Positions 6,034 to 10,296 of a stretch of 10,296 nucleotides of DNA are shown one piece after another. The notes below the pieces were generated by a model. The model saw only the letters and a list, made by a program, of their open reading frames with translations. It did not search any database and had not been told where the DNA came from. Positions within the stretch are counted from its first letter, which is position 1. Each line of letters begins with the position of its first letter. The stretch lies in NCBI GenBank assembly GCA_964448185.1, contig CAYUVO010000093.1, positions 1 through 10,296 on the forward strand, in the 5' to 3' direction. The stretch comes from OFTM382 sp964448185. GTDB lineage: Bacteria; Planctomycetota; Phycisphaerae; Phycisphaerales; UBA1924. Made by a program: the position numbers and the translations under genes.

Positions 6034-6343
6034 CTATCTAGTTCTCGTTGTGGTGACATCGTTCTTGATAGCCTACTTGTGTGTGTAAATACAATCAGCG
6101 CTTACTCCGAAGCATCACACCATCTGGCCATTTTTTCTACGCAGTTGTATATGCGGCCTCTAAAGTGCCTCAGAGTCTTCTTGTGCCTGGGAACCAAGTG
6201 TGGCGCATAGCACTTTGCATGGAGCAATGCTTCCCTCGCAGCAATGCAGGCCATCAAACTGCCCATTGCAAGCGTAGCATGTGTTGAGCATGCCAGTGAA
6301 CTCACTTGTGTGCTGTATCACTCCACCCACATGCTCGCACTCC
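6034..6343. other. Intergenic stretch with no confident gene
   Basis: Between the orphan gene and the terminator of the next unit I see no convincing gene. The - strand contains a possible Cys-rich peptide (described separately at 6160-6291). A promoter for the orphan gene should lie near 6050-6110; the best -35/-10-like pair I could find (TTGTAT and TATCAA, 18 bases apart) is too weak to call. Confidence 0.5.
6160..6291 (-). CDS. Possible Cys-rich small peptide (43 aa)
   Basis: ATG 6291 opens a 43-residue frame with six cysteines in its first 30 residues (NTCYACNGQFDGLHCCEG, then APCKVLC), including CxxC and CC pairs as in small zinc-binding or disulphide-rich peptides. The frame also stays open upstream, through the terminator of the next gene. 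There is no clear SD, and overlapping frames are open as well, so it may be chance. Confidence 0.2.
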   Translation of the reverse strand: MLNTCYACNGQFDGLHCCEGSIAPCKVLCATLGSQAQEDSEAL

Positions 6344-6376
6344 AAAAAACAAGCACCCCCGGAGAACCGAGGGTGC
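6344..6376 (-). terminator. Intrinsic terminator of the anchored surface protein gene
   Basis: Read on the - strand, a 10-pair stem GCACCCTCGG / CCGGGGGTGC (one G-U) with loop TTCT is followed by TTGTTTTTT. It sits 27 bases after the stop of the surface protein gene at 6404 and should end that transcript. Confidence 0.85.
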
Positions 6377-6403
6377 CTGCGTAGAACAGATGGTGGCCGT
6401 CGA

Positions 6404-7045
6404 TCAGCGACGACGACGGGTGGCCACGAGGCCGCCCAGACCGAGCACCGCAGCCGAGGCCGGGGTCGGGATGTACTTGTAGGTGATCTCGTAGCTGTAG
6501 GAAGCGTCGGTGTTGAACTGGCTGGCCACGTTGCCGCCGCCGACAGCCTTCGACTGGCCGCTGGCATCGGCTTCGAGATCGATAAACGCCACGTCGATGA
6601 ACTGGTTCAAGATGAACGGGTTGAAGAACTCGCTCGAATCCATGTCCATCGCGTTGAGACCCAGGAACGACTCGCCGGACGGGCCGTCGAAGTCGGTCAC
6701 GCCGTCGTAGATGGCGGCCATAAAGGTCTCGTCGGCGAGAGGAAGAACCTCAGCCAGCGTGAGGAAGCCGGGGAGATCAAGCGAGATCATGGCCGACAGC
6801 TCGAGCGTGATCGTGTCGGGAGCGGTCGTGCTCAGGTTCTCGCCCTTGGCGTCGCCCGAAACTTCGCCGATCAGCTTGACGTAGATCGAGGTCAGCTCGC
6901 GGCTGCCACCCATCGAGTCGAAACCCGGGATGGTAATCGTGTTGGTGAAGTCCGTGTCGGCGGGGCCGAACGAACCCATGTGCGTGATGCTCTGGGCGGA
7001 AACGCCCCCAGCAACCGCGATCAATGCTGCAATAGCAATCTTCAT
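6404..7045 (-). CDS. Secreted choice-of-anchor E / PEP-CTERM-type surface protein
   Basis: ATG 7045 has a good SD (GAGAGG, 7-base spacing) and starts a clean signal peptide, MKIAIAALIAVAGGVSA, cut before QS; the frame is open further upstream, but that part is not needed. The 213-residue protein has a beta-rich body with the pattern of choice-of-anchor E proteins: FGPADTDFTNTITIPGFDS near the N-terminus, VSGDAKGENLSTTAPDTITL, YDGVTDFDGPSGESF at 113-127, and GGGNVASQFNTDASYSYEIT at 169-188. It ends with IPTPASAAVLGLGGLV and a run of arginines, the planctomycete version of a PEP-CTERM sorting signal: proline-rich motif, short membrane helix, basic tail. In the family, this is recognised by an exosortase-type transpeptidase at the inner membrane. 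No exosortase is in the window. Its transcript ends at the hairpin at 6344-6376. Confidence 0.85.
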   Translation of the reverse strand: MKIAIAALIAVAGGVSAQSITHMGSFGPADTDFTNTITIPGFDSMGGSRELTSIYVKLIGEVSGDAKGENLSTTAPDTITLELSAMISLDLPGFLTLAEVLPLADETFMAAIYDGVTDFDGPSGESFLGLNAMDMDSSEFFNPFILNQFIDVAFIDLEADASGQSKAVGGGNVASQFNTDASYSYEITYKYIPTPASAAVLGLGGLVATRRRR

Positions 7046-7243
7046 CGGTGATCCTCTCACAATCTCCGCGCCCTCCCCCTTAAGGGTGTGACGCTCAGAC
7101 AAGTTCTCCCGCGCTGCGAACGCTCACGGCGCGTGCCGCAGACTAGGACAATTGCCCACGATCTCCGCCGATAATCGAGGGGATTCATCTACTTCGTGTT
7201 TTGGAGCGTGCCAGCCATTTACGAGATTATTTTCATCGACGGT

Positions 7244-7429
7244 TCACTCCCTGAACCACTGCATCTGGCACCCTGTAGTATCACCTCTCCGCACCCTCGA
7301 AGGTGCCGGGACTGCTGCGGCACCGATGTTGTCGAGAAAGAGCGAACTGGTAAACTCATCACCCTTGCTGATAAAGAAATCAATGACACTGGAGTTGAAG
7401 TCGATGACGATGGTCTCCTCTGACCCCGA
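7244..7429 (-). pseudogene. C-terminal remnant of a second anchored secreted protein
   Basis: Directly after the TAA of the carbonic anhydrase, and in the same frame, 61 codons stay open to TGA 7244-7246. The first 45 read like the end of a choice-of-anchor secreted protein: ETIVIDFNSSVIDFFISKGD then EFTSSLFLDNIGAAAVPAPS. 'SLFLDNI...VPAPS' is the usual lead-in to a PEP-CTERM tail, but the following membrane helix and Arg cluster are missing (replaced by RVRRGDTTGCQMQWFRE). There is no start codon and no SD. I read it as a truncated, decaying gene. The sharing of frame with the carbonic anhydrase is probably chance, but readthrough would add a C-terminal extension. The remaining 200 bases to the next gene (7046-7243) should hold that gene's promoter; I see no clear boxes. 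Confidence 0.45.
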
Positions 7430-8149
7430 TTACCGGTCGAGCCAATGTACCTGGCCCGAGTCCAAGTCATAAATAGCTCCAACGATCTCGAGGTCGCCAG
7501 CACGAACCATCTCGGCAAGCACTGGGCTCCGAGCGTGAATGTCCGAAACAGTTCGGCGAACATTCGACTCGATGACAGAAGCCAGCAAGGCCTTATTCTT
7601 GGAGCTGCGTTCACCCGGGATACCGGTGGTATCCACAACGATGTTCTCAAGTGTCGCAGTAAGGTTTCCAAGTTTGGCCTGGTCGATCGCGCCCTTGACG
7701 GCGCCACACGACTCGTGCCCGAGGACCACGATGAGCTTGGAGCCTGCGAGCTTGGCCCCGAACTCCATGCTCCCGAGCATGTCCTGGTTCTCAAAGTTGC
7801 CTGCGACACGTCCTACAAAGATGTCGCCGATCCCCTGATCGAAGACCATTTCGGGAGGAACGCGCGAGTCAAGGCAGCCCAGGATGATCGCCTTTGGGTA
7901 CTGGCCCGAGGCTGTGGCACGGGCTTGAGCAAGCAAGTCGTAGCCTTGGGTCTGGCCCGTGACAAATCGTCGATTGCCCGCCTTGAGGTCCGCGAGAACC
8001 TGGCTAGGAGAGAGTGCAGCCTGTTGTTCTTGGGTTGCCACTGCGCCTAAAAGGGCTCTGGATTGAGTTGTTTCACAGCCGGTCTGGGAGAGCCCGAGCC
8101 CGATGAGAACTGGGGTGATAAGAGCGATGGTTCTGTAAGACTTAAACAT
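7430..8149 (-). CDS. Beta-carbonic anhydrase, lipoprotein/secreted form
   Basis: This 239-residue protein would interconvert CO2 and bicarbonate. The beta-class catalytic set is complete: Cys92, Asp94 and Arg96 in GCLDSRVPPE, and His145 and Cys148 in GHESCGAVKGA. Cys92, His145 and Cys148 would bind zinc, and the Asp94-Arg96 pair would control access to the metal. The core follows the usual order (VLADLKAGNRRFV at 51-63, GDIFVGRVAGN 108-118, then LEIVGAIYDLDSGQV at the end). Unusually, it has an N-terminal export signal: residues 1-24 are hydrophobic and end SQTGC, so Cys25 may be lipidated. The lipobox has Gln at -3, which is not ideal; a plain signal peptide is the alternative. Export implies periplasmic or envelope activity. 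ATG 8149 has GGAG about 11 bases upstream. Confidence 0.9.
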   Translation of the reverse strand: MFKSYRTIALITPVLIGLGLSQTGCETTQSRALLGAVATQEQQAALSPSQVLADLKAGNRRFVTGQTQGYDLLAQARATASGQYPKAIILGCLDSRVPPEMVFDQGIGDIFVGRVAGNFENQDMLGSMEFGAKLAGSKLIVVLGHESCGAVKGAIDQAKLGNLTATLENIVVDTTGIPGERSSKNKALLASVIESNVRRTVSDIHARSPVLAEMVRAGDLEIVGAIYDLDSGQVHWLDR

Positions 8150-8194
8150 GACCTCTGTGTCTCCAAAGAGAAAGTTGCGGTGGTGCGGGCTTGC

Positions 8195-8326
8195 TCAGAA
8201 CTGACGTTCGTGCTCGGCAAAGTTGCCGACAGTATTCTCATTGCCTGTATTCGGGTCAACACGATCCGACGCAAAAGAAATCAAACCGGCGAAACCGTTT
8301 TCCGTGGAATCCGACCCGAGGAACAT
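8195..8326 (-). CDS. Possible small ORF or gene remnant upstream of the carbonic anhydrase
   Basis: ATG 8326 opens 43 codons ending at TGA 8195-8197, 45 bases before the carbonic anhydrase start. The peptide has a natural, secreted-protein-like composition (MFLGSDSTENGFAGLISFAS, then DRVDPNTGNENTVGNFAEHE). The frame is open for a further 9 codons upstream (HATFSFA) to a TGA. No SD is seen. The opposite strand is also open, so coding is uncertain; it could be the end of a lost gene. I recognise no family. Confidence 0.25.
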   Translation of the reverse strand: MFLGSDSTENGFAGLISFASDRVDPNTGNENTVGNFAEHERQF

Positions 8327-8382
8327 GGCAAAGGAGAAAGTCGCATGCCACGATCACCGAAAGACCGTACCTCACACTGCTC

Positions 8383-9291
8383 TCACGGCGAGACTTCCTC
8401 AGCCGCCTCCGGCTTCACGCTCTCGGTCTCAGGCTCGGCCATCTCCACCTCGACAACCCGCGTGACCTCCAGCGACACCTTGACCACCGATCGCATCGGC
8501 TTGGAGGGTGCGAAGTCCATCGCCAGCTCCGTGGTGCCCGTGTACTCAAACGATCCAACGCCCTCGCCGAGTTCCTCCATCACCGCCCGGCCAGAACCCG
8601 CGAGTTGGAACGACATGTTCTCTATCTCCATCTCGGTGGTAAACCCGTTCTTGATGTCCTTGAACTGCTCATCGTGTGACAACACGAGCACACGGCGTGT
8701 GCCTTCTCGCTCAAATGAATACGTGATTGGCGCAAGCTCCCCGATCCCGATCTCTCCCATCACAACCGGCACGACCCGAAACTCGGGAAGCTCATCCGCC
8801 TCATCCATCACGCGGCCCTCTAAGAAGAACGGCATAAAGCACGGCGTGCTCCAAGGCGAGATCGTCATCGGTATCAGCGCCTTGGACGCGGGCATCTCGA
8901 TCAGCTCGCCCGACGCCTCGACGAGCCCCGTCTCGGGATCATGTCTCAGCGTGTAGCTCATCCCCACCAGCGGCCGAAGACCAGCCTCAAGCACGTTCCT
9001 GGGGTCGGGCTCGCCTGCGCTATCAAACTCCAGCACACCCGCCGGGGTATCGAGCACCGACATCCGCAGCGACACGACGGTCACTTCTAATGTGTGCTCA
9101 TCGAGCCGGTCTATTCGCACTCGGACGTGCGTATCGGCACGCTGGGTGCTTCTGGCCACCGCTTGGTTCTCGCCGAAGCGTTGTTCGCGAGTCCTAAACG
9201 ACCAGTCGTACTCCGCCTGCGCCGTGGCGAGCCCAGCGGCCAAACTCACAGCCAAGAGCAGTACGCCAACGATCAACGGTGTGATTCTCAT
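8383..9291 (-). CDS. Secreted protein of unknown function, tandem paralog 1 (302 aa)
   Basis: A signal peptide (1-26, MRITPLIVGVLLLAVSLAAG, cut near ATAQA) is followed by a beta-rich body: EYDWSFRTREQRFGENQAVA; THVRVRIDRLDEHTLEVTVV; LEFDSAGEPDP (about 88-98); LRPLVGMSYTLRHDPETGLV (105-124); SPWSTPCFMPFF (145-156). The C-terminal 30 residues are Glu/Pro/Val-rich and probably disordered. The layout 'property of substrate form, FDSA..DP, LRPLVG.SY, DP.TG' recalls DUF6263-like secreted proteins of planctomycetes, but I could not confirm that. It is about 45-50% identical to the upstream gene by eye alignment. The stop of that gene is 91 bases away, so the two may be co-transcribed. Start: ATG 9291, with the SD-like sequence degraded (AGAA) compared with the paralog (AGGA). 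Confidence 0.8.
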   Translation of the reverse strand: MRITPLIVGVLLLAVSLAAGLATAQAEYDWSFRTREQRFGENQAVARSTQRADTHVRVRIDRLDEHTLEVTVVSLRMSVLDTPAGVLEFDSAGEPDPRNVLEAGLRPLVGMSYTLRHDPETGLVEASGELIEMPASKALIPMTISPWSTPCFMPFFLEGRVMDEADELPEFRVVPVVMGEIGIGELAPITYSFEREGTRRVLVLSHDEQFKDIKNGFTTEMEIENMSFQLAGSGRAVMEELGEGVGSFEYTGTTELAMDFAPSKPMRSVVKVSLEVTRVVEVEMAEPETESVKPEAAEEVSP

Positions 9292-9307
9292 GGAGCCATT
9301 CTATCGA
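9270..9307. repeat. 38-base repeat over the start codon of paralog 1 (copy 1)
   Basis: This segment matches 10231-10268 with one mismatch (9300 T versus 10261 C). It covers about 15 bases of 5' leader, the ATG and the first seven codons of each paralog. Confidence 0.9.
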
Positions 9308-9382
9308 CGCATCGCGCCGATAACGAGCCCGAGGGAAGGCTTAAGAGGCGTAGGGTTCGCCACTGGGCCAGAACCGTCCTAC

Positions 9383-10252
9383 TTACTTGCTGGAAGCTTC
9401 GCTCTCCGTCTCTGCCGGTTCGACGGCGTTGGCCTCCTGAGGAGCGACCGCCATCGTGAACAAACCATCGATAAGCCCGCGTATGAGCTGCTTGGGAGCA
9501 GAGTCAAACTGCATTACGGTTTCGCCGACGTAGCTGTAGCTCCGCACGACATCGGCGTCGATCTCCGCCCTCCCAGTACCCCTGAACATGATCGTGGTAC
9601 TCACGAGCTCCGAGAGCGGGCCCTCGGTGATCCCCTTGAGCGTGTCGTTGTGCGCAAGATCGAGCACTCGCACGCCCTCGATATCTTCAAGGATGTACTC
9701 GATCGGTGAAGGCTCACCGTCCCAGACCTTCGCAACCGCCATCGGCAGCACCATGAACTCCGGCCGCTCGTCGCCCGCGCCCACAAAGAATGGCATGTAC
9801 GTCGTCGCGATCCACGGATCGCTGGTCATCAGCGCGATCGCCTTGGCCGCGGCCATCTCGATGACCGCGCCCGAGGTCTTGATGAGCCCCGTTTGCGGGT
9901 CGTACGTGACAGAATAACTCTCGCCGACCAGTGGCCGAAGCTCCGGATCTAGCGTGCTCTCGGGATCGGGCTCGGCCGCGCTATCGAACTCCATCGCGTC
10001 CATCGGCGTGTCCGACACCGACATCTTGAGCGAGACGATCGTCACCTCGAGTGTGTGTGTATCTACGCGAGTGATCCGCGTGCGAATATCGGTGACGGCC
10101 CGCTTTGTGGTCGTGGTTACCTTCTGGTCCACGCCGAACTCGTACTCTCGCATCTGTATCGCCCAATCGTACTCGGTCTGGGCCGAGGCCAGGCTCGCAG
10201 CCGGACCAGCGATGCAGAGCAGAGCCATAGCGATCAACGGTGTGATTCTCAT
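9383..10252 (-). CDS. Secreted protein of unknown function, tandem paralog 2 (289 aa)
   Basis: Same plan as its neighbour: a signal peptide (MRITPLIAMALLCIAGPAAS, cut near ASA-QT), then EYDWAIQMREYEFGVDQK, TRITRVDTHTLEVTIVSLKM, MEFDSAAEPDPESTL, LRPLVGESYSVTYDPQTGLI, DPWIATTYMPFF, and an acidic, low-complexity end (EPAETESEASSK). The mid-C-terminal segment aligns with the paralog up to an internal 3-6 residue gap (paralog 1 has an extra RVMDEAD-type loop near 157). The start, ATG 10252, has AGGA 7 bases upstream. Its regulatory region is at the right edge of the window, so a promoter cannot be judged. The tandem pair suggests a lineage-specific duplication of an envelope protein. Confidence 0.8.
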   Translation of the reverse strand: MRITPLIAMALLCIAGPAASLASAQTEYDWAIQMREYEFGVDQKVTTTTKRAVTDIRTRITRVDTHTLEVTIVSLKMSVSDTPMDAMEFDSAAEPDPESTLDPELRPLVGESYSVTYDPQTGLIKTSGAVIEMAAAKAIALMTSDPWIATTYMPFFVGAGDERPEFMVLPMAVAKVWDGEPSPIEYILEDIEGVRVLDLAHNDTLKGITEGPLSELVSTTIMFRGTGRAEIDADVVRSYSYVGETVMQFDSAPKQLIRGLIDGLFTMAVAPQEANAVEPAETESEASSK

Positions 10253-10268
10253 GGAGCCATCCTATCGA
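10231..10268. repeat. 38-base repeat over the start codon of paralog 2 (copy 2)
   Basis: Second copy of the segment at 9270-9307. Identity falls sharply beyond it in the coding region, where the proteins are only about half identical. Confidence 0.9.
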
Positions 10269-10291
10269 GCCGTCCCCCCCCTATCGAGCCG
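10262..10291. repeat. Two direct copies of CTATCGAGCCG, 19 bases apart
   Basis: CTATCGAGCCG occurs at 10262-10272 and 10281-10291, separated by a C-rich spacer, immediately upstream of paralog 2. It may be the first two units of a 19-base tandem array continuing past the window edge, or a binding-site pair. Confidence 0.6.
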
Positions 10292-10296
10292 GCCCC

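Noticed and set aside
6281..7051. Plus-strand frame of 256 codons across the surface-protein gene.
   Set aside because: Arg/Glu/Val-rich antisense shadow; the opposite strand has signal peptide, SD, sorting tail and terminator.
7196..7423. Plus-strand GTG frame with an acidic end (DKEINDTGVEVDDDGLL).
   Set aside because: It is antisense to the better-looking anchored-protein remnant, lacks an SD, and resembles no family.
8063..8956. Long plus-strand frame of 297 codons opposite paralog 1.
   Set aside because: Ser/Thr/Pro-biased and antisense to a gene with a clear signal peptide and a paralog next door.

Overview
The window looks like chromosomal DNA of a planctomycete, most likely class Phycisphaerae. 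The clues are a secreted protein ending in a PTPAS / LGLGGLVATRRRR sorting tail, a gene pair of a type I associate with planctomycete genomes (STGPRTAEGK...NARKHG and a NEYADRASNTFRR protein), and GC-rich coding DNA with tightly overlapping ATGA junctions. The assignment comes from protein style only; there is no rRNA or other phylogenetic marker here.

Region 1 (2-3724, + strand) is the distal part of a type II secretion / type IV pilus-like assembly operon: a GspJ-like fragment cut by the window edge, a GspK minor pseudopilin, a GspC/PilP-like inner-membrane protein, a GspL-like protein, a GspM-like protein, and a TPR lipoprotein that could act as a pilotin. All neighbours overlap by 4 or 20 bases, so they are probably translated as one coupled unit. 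K and L/M would connect the pseudopilus tip and the cytoplasmic platform, C would contact the outer-membrane secretin, and the lipoprotein may help the secretin reach or stay in the outer membrane.

Region 2 (about 3790-6343, mostly - strand) is accessory. It holds two overlapping small genes of a planctomycete-type hypothetical pair, an upstream ORF that runs through a 3'-half tRNA-Asp-like fragment, a strong terminator just after that fragment, an ankyrin-repeat gene with a damaged-looking N-terminus, and an AT-richer orphan gene of 229 codons. The tRNA fragment looks like a scar of past integration, so this region is the best place to look for transferred or undescribed content.

Region 3 (6344-10296, - strand) is an envelope/secreted-protein region: a choice-of-anchor E/PEP-CTERM-type surface protein with its own RBS and intrinsic terminator, the remnant of a second anchored protein, a lipoprotein-type beta-carbonic anhydrase with all zinc ligands, and two tandem paralogous secreted proteins of about 300 residues. 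The paralogs share a nearly identical 38-base stretch across their start codons.

I did not find CRISPR arrays, rRNA, intact tRNA, transposases or complete integrases. The most unusual content is in 3792-6033, but nothing there can be called a new system from sequence alone.
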